Assembly (NCBI GenBank): GCA_032821775.1
Contig: JAVLRN010000006.1
Location: forward strand, 1,860,001-1,924,000
Direction of reading: 5' to 3'
Source: Sanguinoderma infundibulare
Taxonomy: Eukaryota; Basidiomycota; Agaricomycetes; Polyporales; Polyporaceae
Length of the DNA stretch: 64,000 nucleotides
Position numbers and translations under genes: made by a program. Below the pieces are notes generated by a model. That model made no database searches. It saw only the letters and a program-made list of their open reading frames with translations, and was not told the origin of the DNA. How positions within the stretch are numbered: position 1 is the stretch's first letter; every line of letters starts with the position of its first letter. Below are positions 1-12,150 of the stretch, one piece after another.

Positions 1-714
1 GCTCGCGAGATACCGCGCGGCACGCCCGAGCGCGAAGGATGTCCATGAACGTCGGTCGAGTGCAATCACCCCCCAAATGGCGAGCGCGAGCTTCGAGCTT
101 CCTGCGCTGACGGGGAACGTGGCGCAAAAGTGCGGCCATGCGTGGCAGACGGTGAGAATGGACGACGGGCGGGGTGCTCTGGCATACGGCGCGTTCCCAC
201 GAGAACGCAGGTTTAGCATCTGCGAGGTCGTCAGGTTGCAAATCGCCTGCAGAACGGGTGGGGCCGGCCGGTGAGCGAGCAGATGGTAGGGTCTAGTGAC
301 GCATGAATCTTGTCGTTTCCATACCGTGCCAGTGCCGTCAATCTGTCGCGGAGTATCGGTCTAAGAGAAAGGAGAACAGTTCGAGCAAAGTACGGCGTCA
401 TGACTTGTGATTCAAGTCGGGGTTCGGTGGAATGGTGAAGCCGTCTGGGTTAGGTCGAATCGCAGGCTGCGGCATCTGCCAGCATTCAGCATGGAGTAGG
501 GACGGGCACTGTGTCTGACATGACGCTCGCCGCCGTGGAAGATGGTTTGGACGAAGGGGACGATGGACGAGCGAGAGTGTGTGGCGGAGCGTCACTGTGT
601 GCGTAAATGGCTGCTTACATAAGCCTCGGTCGCTGCTTCTGGTCGTCGAGGTCGACGCCGGCTGGCCTCCAGCACCCTAGGACAACGCCAAAACCCCGCC
701 CCTCGTCGCTCACG
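1..714. other. No recognisable gene; 5' flank of MKT1
   Basis: I find no protein family and no RNA gene in this stretch. The open frames on both strands are short and Arg/Pro/Ser-rich, as expected of GC-rich non-coding DNA. The part next to position 715 presumably holds the MKT1 promoter and 5' leader, but no clear TATA box stands out. Confidence 0.5.
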
Positions 715-3700
715 ATGCCCATCAAGCATTTGGACAGTAAGCGGCCCGTTTCCCTTCTCCGTGTCGTGGACGTGTGCAGACAGCCCGAGCAGCACTCACG
801 TTGCCTTCGTCTTTATAGACTACTTGGGCGAGCGGAAGCAGCTCCACACACTCAACCTCTCCGTCCTCTCCGAGTCACGCTTGGGCATCGATGCGTCCTA
901 CTACCTTTCCTCCCTGATCGACAACCCTCCCTCCCGAGAACCCCTTCTCGCCGCAACCGGCGGTCTCCCTCTTGCGCTTACGACGCGCATCGAGTCCGAC
1001 CTGCGAGCGCTCGAAAAACTTCACATCAAGCCCGTCTTCGTCTTCCCTGGACTGCAGCCGAGCCGTCGGCCAAAGCAGCAGCAACAGCAGCAGTTCGAGC
1101 AGAACGAGGCGTGCAAGGACAGGCGCGAGGCTTGGGCAAAGTACGAGTCGGGACAGGAGGATGCAGCAACGAAGCTTTTCGAGAGCCGGAGCAACCTCCA
1201 CCAGTGGGATTTGTGGAAGATAGTTCTGAGGATCTTCAAGCACCGTAACGTGGAGTTTGTCGTTGCGCCGTACGTTGCGTGGGCACAGGTGCGTATAGTC
1301 AAGTGACGTGTCTAGCGCCTGGGCACAACGCGTTCCGACCCGGTACTCATATCCCGGACGCGTTTATAGCTCATTTACCTACAACGTCATAGCAAGGCAT
1401 ACATTCATGCCATCTACGGACCGACAGATACCCTCCTTTACCCCGGCGTGGACAGGGTGATCACGTCCATCGACCTCCTGGCTTCCAACCCCACCTTTTC
1501 GTATGTCACAAAACGAAACATCCTCACCGACCTGGGTGTGACGGAAGACCAGTTCTTGGACATCGGAATCCTTCTCGGATTTGAGCATTCGCCTCCCTTC
1601 CCGCCAACTGTCCACGAACAGGCCTTGAAGGCGACAGTGGATATGGTCAAGTACTACAAGTCCGGCTTCGCCGCCGTTTCCGCCCTCGCAGATCAGCCCC
1701 ATGTGAAGCAGATGCAATATCCCGAGCACTACGCACGCACACGGTCCATGATCAAGTACTCTCTCATCCTCTCCTCCGAAGGCTCCGTCACCCCGCTCCC
1801 GCTCGCAATCACCACCCCTCCCGCCCACGGACACCAGAACCACCACCAACATCACCCGACCGCGGCAGACATCCCCTCCGACCTGCACGAGATCTTCACC
1901 CACCGACTTCCCGACGAGGTCTACTTTTACCTCTCACGCGGGCTCCTCGGCCCCCAGGCCCTCGTGTGGCTCACCGCCGGGCAGGTTGTCGAGAACCCAC
2001 CGCTGGACAACGGTGAGACGACCGAATACAAGCGGTTCGTCAAGGAAGTCATCACCGACGGGCAGACGGGGCCCCGTGCGACCGCGCTCGCCCTCATCTC
2101 GTCCGTCATGCATCCATTCTGGCAGACGAGGAAGGTCGTGGGCAACTTCTGGTTCGAGCAGCCTGCGCCGCAGAAAGCCATCTCGCACAACTCGCAGCAG
2201 ACGACGCAGCTCGCGGAGCGAGTCGCAAGCTGGAACGTTCCGTACGCGGTTGTGGAGGAGGAGCTGAGGAGACAGAACGTGAGTGGTTTGTACCTTAACG
2301 CTATTTACCGGCGCCCCCCGGGCGGGCGCGCGACTGCGGATCCGAGAGCTCACCTCCCGAACTTTGCGGCACCGGCGGTGCGTTTGAATTCGCGCAGTCG
2401 TCGACAATTGACTTTTCCCTGTGTCTCGGGGCGACTGCTTCGGAGAAGCTCGCTGCGCGGACCAAGATCAAGGCGACGCAAGGCTCGGGCGTGCTCGAGA
2501 AGAAGGACGAGCTGGTGGCGAACGTCATCTGGCGATTCCTGGAACTGCGGGGGTAAGTCGCGTCCACAGGAGCCGCCGCCACGTACAGGCACACTGAGGG
2601 CGACGTCTGGCTAACGTGGGGACCGCGTCTGACAGGTTCCTGTTGAACACGCACACGCATTCACCCTTGGCGCGGGCAATGTACGCGGCACTCCGGACGG
2701 CACGCGTCAACGACAAGTTCCAAGACTCGCTCTACCTGTTCCTGGAGCTCGTCCGGGCAGGCGTCGTTCACGGCCACCTCTGGTCTGGGCGTGCCTTCAG
2801 CGGTGGGCCCAGCTTCGGTACCGGTACGTGATTTTTGAAGCCAGCTTTTGGTTTCCCACGGATCATGGAGACCATCCGTAGGCGGACAGCGCTGATGTTT
2901 CGCATTTGTTGTTGGGTGTTGCAGATGACGAGAAGTCGTGCATGCTTTTGGTGATGAGGGTGCTGAGCATCCTCCCGCTGAACTGCAAGGTGAGAGCGTC
3001 GGAAGGAGCCGCCAGGACGTGGCGTTTTGTGGGTATTGTGTTCGCTAACCGCGCTTATTTTTTTTCGCGATGTGCACCCTCCCCCAATCGTGGTTCTGGT
3101 TCTTTTGATGTCGCGTTTCATCGCTCGCGCGCCGTCAATGCCCTCGTCGAGAAGGCGCAACCGTGGTCCGCGCCTCTGTCACGGGAGCTGCTGGTGTTCA
3201 ATTCGTTTGTCCGGTCGCTCTCACGCGCGTTGCGGACGCTGCTGGAGGTTGCGTCGCTGAACATGCTCCTGCGGCATGACGCTCGGCGAGCGCGTGACGA
3301 CCTTTTGGACGTCAATCTGTCGCTGCCGTTCCAGTACGAGGTCAACACCGGGTTCGGGGTGCTGGCGAAGGTCTATCTGGACGCACTGACGCACATCAAC
3401 GGGGGGCAGCGGGTGCGGGACCCGAACGCGGAAGGGGTTCGGGACGCGAAACAGATGGCGCTGGACATTTGTGAGGAGACGTTCCAGGGGGTGAAGTACC
3501 CGAAGGCGGAGGTCGAGCGCGGGTTCCGGTTCTGGGACGTGGTGAGCTCATTTTCTTGCACTCTCGCTTAGGCGGTGCGCGAGGATGATTATTGACGGCA
3601 CGTCTTTGTTTGCGTTTTATGTTGCTCATTCCGTGTTCATTTTCGCATCGGCACGCGGGTTCTTCGCTCGGTTCGGACATCGGTGGTGGTGCTCTGGCTG

Positions 3701-3931
3701 AACCGCTCGCGTCCGGGATCCATCATCGGATGCGCGTCGTAAAAATTTACGTGCGCGTTGTGTGGTGGTGGTGCGAACGCGGATGCGGATGCGGTGTGCG
3801 GTGGTGGTGGGACACGGCGGGGGCAGGCGCTGACGGCCATGAGGCAGTTGCACTCTGAGGGCGCTGTCCTGCGTGAGCTGATCGACCAATTTGAAGCGGC
3901 CGAGGCGTGGCTGGCGCCAATGAGGCCGTGA
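715..3931 (+). CDS. MKT1: MKT1 post-transcriptional regulator (XPG-like N-terminal domain)
   Basis: Mkt1 acts with Pbp1 in the cytoplasm to control stability and translation of selected mRNAs. It has an XPG/FEN1-like nuclease fold that is thought to be inactive. The start ATG 715 gives MPIKHLDNYLGERK, the usual N-terminus of the family. I read eight exons: 715-736, 819-1288, 1370-2278, 2398-2552, 2636-2823, 2925-2989, about 3152-3541 and 3827-3931. They sum to a whole number of codons, about 767 residues, normal for Mkt1. The N-terminal domain includes GIDASYYL and the block IYGPTDTLLYPGVDRV; the conserved C-terminal Mkt1 domain covers the last exons. A short Gln run lies near 1075-1093. The acceptor of exon 7 could also be three bases further on. 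Identity is from recognised family blocks; function is from the yeast protein. Confidence 0.9.
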
Positions 3932-4677
3932 GGAGTCTCACGAGGAGGGCAGGGTGCCCAAGATGACTATATTGGCGTTTGCGTGCGCGCGTCATGGAAC
4001 GGAAGGGAGGGACGGGAGCGGATGGTGGGCTGCCCGAGGGGGCGAAATGGATTGGAACGCTGGAGCGTGGGGGGCTGCGCGGAGGGAGAGAGGGTGCATG
4101 TGGACAGAGCCGATCGGGGTGGTTGGTACAGTAGTCGTACGCAGAGAGTGTACATATGGCGGCGGTAGGTAGCGGAAGAGAGGACGTCGTCTTCGCGTTC
4201 GTCCCATGTCACTCGTGCTCGGGATGCGCGTGTGCGGTGTGGATCATGTGATGGGCTATGAGGTGGGGGCGTGAGAGGGAGGAGTGCGGGTGCTGTGGCA
4301 CGCTGTGGCCGCACAAAGAGGTGTGCGAAGGGCCGTTTGGAGTCGGAGATGGGGCGAGGCGAGGGAAAGATGGAGGCGACGATGGGAAACGGAGGCGAAT
4401 GGCCAAGGAGCGTCCGCCAAAACGCCGATGGGAATCCATGCGAGCTTCGGGCGACCGAATCGGGGCCACACAGACGCCCGCTGCGAAAATACGCGTGGGA
4501 AGGATCGGAGATCTGTGGTATCTTGATTGGCCAGGTGCGGATCTGGCAGGTGCCGCTTCGAGAAGGCCCGCATCCGACTCCGGCGACGCTCTCGCTCTGC
4601 TCTCTCGCTTTCCCTCCCATCCATATAATCCCTTCCCTCCATGGCCCCTCCCCACTCCGCCCGCCCCCCTCCGCCAC
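3932..4677. other. Intergenic: MKT1 3' flank and promoter of the next gene
   Basis: No gene is seen here. The DNA is purine-rich on the + strand (many GAGGG and GGGCG runs). A TATA-like element lies near its end, at 4624-4629. Confidence 0.5.
4624..4629 (+). promoter_or_regulatory. TATA-like element (TATAAT)
   Basis: TATAAT lies in a pyrimidine-rich stretch 54 bases before ATG 4678. That spacing would place a transcription start about 30 bases downstream. It argues against the ATG at 4641, which opens another frame, as the main start. Confidence 0.4.
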
Positions 4678-5526
4678 ATGCCCATCGGCGCACACGCCAT
4701 GCTCGCACAGCAGTCCCTCCCCCACCCCTACTCGTCCTTCATCAACAAGGACCCGCAGCCCAGTCATCTCTACCTCCACCAGCAGCGCACCGTCGAGATC
4801 ATTCAACTCATCGAGGTTCCCCCGCCCCCGCCCCGCACCCATCCCTACACCTCCACCCTCGCCTCGAGTTCCTTCGCCTCCTCCTCTTGCGACTCCTCTG
4901 ACGACGACTCAGAGGAAGACGAGTCCGTCTGCTCCTCCTACTGCTCCTCCGATGACGACCTCGACGTCGACCAGGCGCCCACATACGATGACACCTACAA
5001 AACGCGCCTCAACCGCGTCCTCGCATGGAGAGATGGTTTCGCAAAGGCCGCCGCTCTCGGAGATGCAGATGATGACCATTCGCTCGCGCTGACAGGTTCG
5101 TTCGTTTTCCTTTGTGGCACCGCCGGCCCCGACCCTGAACGCGATCTCCCTCCAGCGCCACCATCTTCCCCCATATCATCATCCCCCGCGCCCTCGCTCA
5201 AACGAAAAGCCGACGACGACCCCCGCTGGGACTCGGATGACGAGACCGTGAGTGCTCACCCTCCCCGCGCGCCTCCGCCCCTGTGCTCATCTCCGCCCGC
5301 GCAGTCCTCGCAGTCGTCCAAGCGTTCGCGCTCCCTCCCCCCGGAACCATTGCACCTTCCAGAGCGCGTCCCCACGCCTTCATGGCGACAGCGCCGCCTC
5401 AGCGCACACTCGTGCTCGGCTTGCGACGCCTGCTTTGCCTCGCTCCAAAGCCTAAGACAGCATGGAGAACAACCGGGCCTGAACGACGCCTGCCGAGAGG
5501 CCGTTGAGTACGGTTTCGAATCATGA
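4678..5526 (+). CDS. Small acidic protein with C-terminal C2H2/C2HC-like motif
   Basis: I recognise this only as a conserved-looking basidiomycete protein. The N-terminal part around MLAQQSLPHPYSSFINKD and TVEIIQLIE looks constrained. It is followed by a Ser/Asp/Glu-rich acidic stretch, a basic segment (LKRKADDD) and a C-terminal block CSACDACF...LRQHG...ACREAVEYGFE, which resembles a single Cys/His zinc-binding motif. Two in-frame introns, 5096-5155 (60 bp) and 5248-5304 (57 bp), have canonical ends and contain no stop, so the frame is open with or without splicing. Spliced length is 243 residues from ATG 4678, or 236 from ATG 4699, which may be the true start. A nuclear DNA- or protein-binding role is inference only. 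Confidence 0.65.
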   Translation: MPIGAHAMLAQQSLPHPYSSFINKDPQPSHLYLHQQRTVEIIQLIEVPPPPPRTHPYTSTLASSSFASSSCDSSDDDSEEDESVCSSYCSSDDDLDVDQAPTYDDTYKTRLNRVLAWRDGFAKAAALGDADDDHSLALTGSFVFLCGTAGPDPERDLPPAPPSSPISSSPAPSLKRKADDDPRWDSDDETVSAHPPRAPPPLCSSPPAQSSQSSKRSRSLPPEPLHLPERVPTPSWRQRRLSAHSCSACDACFASLQSLRQHGEQPGLNDACREAVEYGFES

Positions 5527-6250
5527 CCCCTTGCTTCCTTCTCTCCTTCCTCGATCGACTTCCCACATTTACCACCTCTGGCCTTCCCCCGTCACGAACA
5601 CCCGCGGCGGCACCCCGCACCATCTTGGGCCATGCCTCTCTCACGGCTCCGCACGTCCTCCACCTTTGCTCTTCACCCTCGTCGATCTCGCATTTCCGCT
5701 GACGTCTTCATCGCATACAATACCCTCACCGCATCGCTCGCCTATCTCCGCGCATTTTTATTACTGCATTCTTCGGCACCCATCCATCCCTTCGCACGGC
5801 CGTCCATCCATCCGGTCTGGCGTCCCTACCAATCCTGCCACATCCCTGCCTCCTGTTCGGGGCCCCTCACGCCGCGGGAATCGTTGCGCTTTCCATCCCA
5901 CCCCCATTGCGGGGACGGCGTTCATATCTCTCGCCCTCCATGTCTCGCAGCACACCAATGCTCTCATCGTCCCGAACTGCATGTGTCTGAGTTACGTATG
6001 CGTAGACCCCGCCATAATCTGTTTACATTACGTGCGTATAGTGCTATTGCCGGCTCGATTTCGTACACGTACGCATACATACGTATCCCTACGTTATATT
6101 CGTCCATTGCGCCCCTGCCTGCGAGCAGGCTGGCGAGCATCTTCCCGTCTTACCCGTACTGCCGTGTATCTAGTAATGCCGCCATGCGCGCATTTGTACC
6201 TTAGTCCCACCGTACACGACGCATGATATAGAATGGAAACATTGAAAGAC
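5527..6250. other. 3' flank of the acidic-protein gene
   Basis: The + strand is pyrimidine-rich and carries no family I know. It contains a TA-rich patch with several TACGTA/GTACGT words (6005-6100). It probably includes the 3' UTR of the preceding gene. Confidence 0.4.
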
Positions 6251-9200
6251 CATGAGCCCGTCGAGCGTGAGCCGGCGCCACAATTCCCTCGTCCCCGCGT
6301 GTTTCACTTGCGCTTCGAACTTCGGATCGGATATCGCGCCTCAAAGCGGCGAGCCTTGCGTTGGTGAGTCAGAGTGTGCCATCCGAAGGTATGTATGGCG
6401 GAGGATTCGCGCTTTGCCAAAGTTGCAGGTAAATTGACAAAGAAAGGCGAAGGCGGAACCTGCTGCCAGGGCCCATGCGGTATAGTGTGGGTATTGTCGC
6501 GACTGCCGATTGTCAGTGGTTGCCCGCTCGCGCTCGCTGTCGTCGCTTCTTTCGTATCCGGACGCGGGCGGTCTCCAAGCGAGTTCAGGGTTTGAATCAG
6601 ATCTCTTCGCACCCAGGAGGTGTTTCAGTGGCAATGACGACAACGGCCTCTTGCCTCTCTCGTCCTCTTGGAGTCAAGAGCCGCCACCGCTGCCCACGCC
6701 CCGACTGACTGACCATGTCACGACCACAGCGCCGAGCGACTCTGTACGATGTCTTCCCCGGGGCTTGTGATTCGAATTTTTCGGACGCGGAGAAACCGGA
6801 CGGGCGCTCCTGCCTGCTTGAGCTTGAGCTTGATGCTTGATGCAGCGTGCGGCCGTCTGGACTCTGGGGCCCTCTTTTTTTCGAAATTCCTTTGTCCGCG
6901 ACGCCGTCCGGGTCTCACCAGTCTCTATGCGCTCGGGGAGGCGTGCTTCTCGAGACCGAGCGATGAGCCCCGAGCTCGCCTGGCGGCGCGCGTGCCCGTG
7001 CGCAGGCGCGCTGGCTACCCACGCCCAGAATATCGATCACGCTGCACATCATCCTCCCACCCTCACCCTCACTGCCGCCCGCACAGACTTCCAAGTCGGT
7101 GGGGGCGCCGTGCGTTGACGGAAGCTTGCGCGCTCTGGCCGTTCGCGTTTGCCAGTGCCGCGACCTCATCCGTCGCCGGGTGGACGCTGGCGACGGCGGC
7201 ATGTGGGAGAGCGTGCTTCTTCTTCTCGCCAACACGCCTCTGCGCTTGCGCCTCATCTCCCGCTCGGGCTGCCAGCCAACTGTCAGGCGTGCATCTCGTC
7301 GATGCGCGTTCGCCGATGACGACTTTCTCTGTCGAGCTCTTGCCAATCCGGACGCCGAGCCTCAGCCACTGACACCTCTAGATCTTCTGCGATGCTGCGC
7401 GCCTGCCAACGGACGCTGTTGGCATTCGCATTGGCAATTGGCTCCTCGACAGGGCCGACCGCGCGCGTGCTGTGGCCACAACCAGCGCCTCTGGAGCTTC
7501 TCGGACTCAGGCCGCGTCGACGTCAGAGTTTTGGTTCTCTGATCGCTCTGGCGACTGGAAGGAGGCCGGGAAGCCACCGTCGACGTTCCCGGAGCGCACT
7601 GCGCCGCACGAACGCGCGCATGGCACTCCCGGCGGCAAGCTCAGCGGGATCTGTCCGCTGTTGGCTCGTAATCAAATTGCTCGCGCATCACGAATCCTCC
7701 TCAGCTTTCCTTGAGACTCGGACTCGGACATTCGGGCTCGGACTTTGACACGGCGCTTCAGATTCTTAACCTGTACACAGGCACCCGTGGCCTCGGTGGT
7801 GGTGGCATGCAGAGGCTCGCTCGCACTTCCTCCAGCGGCTGCCGTGGTCGTGTGGTTCTGCTGAATGTGCAGAGGCGGTGCCCCGCAAGCTCAAGCTTTC
7901 GTCCGGAGGTGCGCAGGTCCATCCGGGGCTGTACGACGCGCATGGCCACACACACACATCCGGCCTCTCATCCTCCCACCATCCACCGAATCTCCAAACG
8001 CTCCCGCACCTCGCGGGTGCGTCTGTGCAGCGCATAGGCACATAGGAACCATCCGGACGAACCTCGTCACTGTCGCTGTCAGTGGAGGTTCGGAGGCGGT
8101 ACACTCGCCCTGTCCCCGGCGACGTCGCATTCCGAGTAATGCACTTACTCAGGCTCGTCAGGCTCTCATCCCACATCCCAACTTCTTGCGATCAACCTCG
8201 GCGCAAACCACCTCAAGCCTCAGGATCGCATCTCCCTTCTCGCATGATGCAACAGGCGCCGGACAGGATCGCTGCACAGCTCGGACTCACCGGTATACGG
8301 TACCCGTACCTCGGTGCCATTTCATCTCCATGGGCGGACGTGGGTGGGTGTGTTGACATCGCGCACTCGCGCTGCTCTCGAGCTGATGCCTTGATTGTGG
8401 CTCGCCCGTCCTACGCGCCACGAGCAACCCCAGCGGACGAATAAACCGCTCCTTTCTGGGTCTAATACGGACTACGGACCTGACGCCCTCAGCTCCTCGA
8501 GCGAATTTGCGTTCCCCCCGTCGCCCGATGCGCCCATCCTTCGTGTTCCGCCCCAGGCCAGGCGCCCACTAGCAGCTTCCTCCTCCCCGAGCGACCGTTT
8601 GCCAGCTTGCCCAGATCTCTAGGCCCTGAGCTTCTGTCCATCTGCCTTGATGCCGGAGCCACGCTAGGTCTGCTCGAAGATGTCACAAAACGTCGAGCAC
8701 GTTTCCCCCTCGACGCCACGGCCCAAACCTAGGGTTTCGTTGACGACCGACCACGGCTCCGAGACCGGGTTCCCTGTTCCCGTTTCTTCAGCGTCTCGGA
8801 CTCAGGGCTCGCTCAGGGCTGCTTGGAAGAACGGCGTGCTGGCAGCGAATGCGCCCAAGCTGGCTTTTGGCTTCGCCTCGTGCCGCATCACGTCGCTCGC
8901 TTTCCCCACCGCCTGGCGTCAAGGGCTGACAAGATGCTCGCAATGCCCCCGTCTCTGCGTTTCGTACCCACACTCGACTCGGACTCTCCCTCGCGCACGT
9001 TCTTCGCCTCCAACCATCGGTCCTTCCGGGGCCCATGGCGTGGAGGCCGAGCGCTGAGTAATGGTCGGAGGCTCGCGGTCGTCGGTTCGTCCAAGCGCTG
9101 TCTCCGAGTCCGACTGCTGCTGCGACATACCCACCCCTCCCATCCCGTCCTTCCCCTTCTGTCCCTTGGTCAAGAAACCTTGCCAGCTGGCCATCCCACG

Positions 9201-10686
9201 CGCCCAAGTCCAGACCTGTACACGGTTCTGTCCCAACCCGTCTCTGGGCCTCCCAGCTCCCAGCTCGCCGCGAGGACGCTTCTCCCGCTCTCGCGCTCGA
9301 CAGCTCCGTTCTCCTGCCGCCCTCCTTACCAAGCCTCGGGGGCCTCCAGCCACAAGCGCAGGCGTCTAGGGTGTGTGTGCCCTCTGTCTTTGTCTCTGCT
9401 GCTGATGGTAAGTCACGTACCGGCGCGGTGCCTCTCCGTCGAGAAAATGACATTAATCGAACGACGACAATAGATCTGGACGTTCCTCGAATCGAGTTCG
9501 CTCCCCCGTCGCTCGCTCGCTTGGGTGCGCATCAACTTCATCTCCGTGCTCTCGTGGCTGCTTGTGGGACTGGCCCCGCCCGCCTGCGCGCCATTCCATC
9601 TCATACATTTCGGCATTGTAAACGCAATGACGGCTCGGCGCGCGCGACCCCCCGATGTGGCGAACCCACGCACCCACAAATCAACCCACGGCGGCGGACG
9701 TTGCGCGCGCTGCGCGTTTGTCTGGGTCTCTCTGTGTGCGCGCCCGTGCGTGCCCCGCGACTTGCGGCCCTGTGTGTGCGCCTCCGAGCGGCCTTTGCGT
9801 ATCCGAATCTGCTCGCACGCGGTGCGCATGTCGATCCGCGTCCAATCGCGCGGAGGGCGAGCACCCTGGATATTAGGCGCGGCGGTAGGTACAAACATCA
9901 CGATCACGATCAAGCGCCCGAAATATTTGGCCAGGGAACGTGACGGCGGTGAGCCTCGCGAGCCATGCGGCCGGTTTCGGTCGTGCTCTCTGCAGCGGCT
10001 GCCGCAGAGGCGTGAAGCTTCTCCAAGGGCTCGAAGCGCAGGCGACGCTCCCAGGCAGCCAGGCGCGGCCTCACAGGCGCTGCCTACCCTGACCCTGTGT
10101 ACCTGCTGTACTCAAGTAAACGAAGTGTGCGACGGGGAGTCGCGACTTGGCCTTCGCTTTCTCTTTTTCGAAACGTCCTGTCCGCTCGCTCACGTCCACG
10201 CTCAGCCAAGGTTGATTGATGCCGCCGCCAGTTCCCACCAAACCAATGGCAAGGGCGCACACTGTAAATGAATTATGACAAGACCGTTGCAACCGAGGTG
10301 CGCACGGCGGACCCGGACCGCCGGCGCGGTCGTGAATCGGGTGCACGCCGACTGGCCACAGTTTCGCCGTGTTCGTCCACGAACCAGTGCGGGCGCACTA
10401 CGACCGACCACTGCTTGCGAGTGCGTTTCGCGTGCACGTACTAGGCGCAAACGGGCGCGCCGAAGTTCTACCCTGCCCCATCGATAGAGTAAACGTATAG
10501 TACAATGATCCACGCACGGGTGCGTCCGTCGTTTCCTCGCGCGTTCGCATCCAGGGCCATGACCGCCGTGGTGCGGGTTCTCACGGCGCTATTTTGAACC
10601 CGGCACGCCCGCGCTCAAGTTTCGTCTTGCTTGTGGAACTTCTGGCGGCGAGAAGTGCCAGGTCGCGCACGTCGCAGCGTGGTCCT

Positions 10687-11943
10687 ATGAGCACCCGCTG
10701 GCGCCGTGCGTGCGCGCGTGCGCCCCGGGCGGGCCTCTATCGGACGGGTGCATGTGCGCGTCGTCGCGCACATGCCCCCGCGCGTGCTAATAATACAGAG
10801 TCGCGTTCAGCCGTAGTGTCGGACGTACGGACTTACGTTGGGCGAACTCCCAGACGGCGTCGGGCGCGGCGCTTGCCTCCCGAGACCTTGGTATATGCAC
10901 AACACGCGACAGCTGGGAGCTATCCGGACGCGGGACGCAAGACGCTCGAATTTTTGCGCGGGGCCTGTCCGGGAGTGGGTCGAGTACGTACCATGACGGC
11001 ATTCGCGCCGATGGGCAATTCACCGCTTGCACTCGAAGGTCGCAGGCGCAGGCGCGCACGCCAACCCCAACATGACGAGCGCAAGTGGGGCGTACGGCCG
11101 TACGGCAGCTCGCGCATCGTGCATTGTGCTCGACGGTCCATTGCGTCCATGTACGTACGCACCGTGTCACCGACGCGCGTTCCATCGTCGGTCGACCATT
11201 CAGTCATCAACGTCTGCTTCCTTCTCCCTTGCTTTCAAGTTCTTTTGAACACCCCCATCACTCGATTCTCCACTCTCGAACGAAGCCCTCGCCGCCGTCC
11301 AGCCGGCCTGCCATCGGCGCGTGTGGCAGCCTTCTCGCGGTTCTCCGTTCCTTTTTCGACGACTCTCCCATCGATCCCCGTCCCGGGCGCCATTTGGCAG
11401 GCAGATCGCGAAACGCGGCGCGTGCGACACGCAGCGTATCTGGCAGGCGAAGATGATTTTTTTTGTGCCACTCGCAGGCTGATGATCCTACCGACCGATC
11501 TCCGAGATGGCGATAGACCTCGAGTTGCAATGCAGCAGCACCACCGTCGGACAATGGAGAACACACGCACGCACACGCACACACACTCACTCACTCACGC
11601 ACGATCCTCGATATCGATCCGTGTCGCCGATGCGCACACTCCTGACTACTCCCTGCAGCTGGCGGTCGACGCGCGTCCTGTCTGCCGCATTCGCAAGCCG
11701 CACCCCGGCCCAAGGGAGCCTTCCCATGCGTCTCGCATCGTGCACGGTGCTGCACGCCAAGCCCAGCATCGATGCGCTCCATGGCGTTCCTCGCTCGATC
11801 CATCTCTGTGCTCCCACCACCCACTTGGTGGAATGTGCCACTCACTGCCTGGCAGTGGCAGCATGTCGGCTTGCGTAGCATGGCGCTTGCCGCGGATTCG
11901 CCGGCCGTGCGTACCCCAGTCGCCTGCAGCTCGCACCTGGTAA
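10687..11943 (+). other. Unassigned 418-residue ORF
   Basis: An uninterrupted ATG-initiated frame runs for 418 residues. It matches no family I know and is very rich in Arg, His, Ser and Thr, partly because it crosses the CA/CTCA microsatellite (a Thr-His run). Its stop TAA overlaps the donor of the proposed intron 11940-12003, and splicing there in this frame would at once create a stop. It is therefore either an intronless orphan gene or, more likely, chance openness in GC-rich DNA. Confidence 0.2.
11561..11605. repeat. CA / CTCA microsatellite
   Basis: Short-period repeat of ACACGCACGCACAC type passing into CACTCACTCACTCACG. It encodes a Thr/His run in one frame. It is a simple-sequence repeat with no sign of function. 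Confidence 0.7.
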
Positions 11944-12150
11944 CTGACTCGCTCATGTGCCTCTCCTTCTCTGACTCACCTAATTTATTTTTTCTATCTC
12001 CAGACGTGCTTGTGCCGGGAGTGTGGACGAGTGCGCGCCGTGGACTGCACCGCTGACGTCGAGAAGCACGCGTCGGGCGTGCACATGCCGGCAGACGGGC
12101 CAGAGAGCCGCCTTCCGGTCGGTTTCCTTCTGCGCTCGCACTCATTCTAG
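11772..12150 (+). CDS. Candidate two-exon Cys/His-rich protein (orphan)
   Basis: A 64-bp segment at 11940-12003 has all the marks of a fungal intron: a GT donor, a CTGAC/CTAAT branch-like region, a long T tract and a TATCTCCAG acceptor. Joining the frame that contains ...AVRTPVACSSHL to the downstream exon gives TCLCRECGRVRAVDCTADVE, then a HASGVHM block, and a TAG at 12148-12150. The C-x2-C spacing followed by His residues resembles a small zinc-binding motif, but I know no family with this sequence. The 5' limit is uncertain; 11772 is only the first ATG of the frame in which exon 1 lies. Confidence 0.25.
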
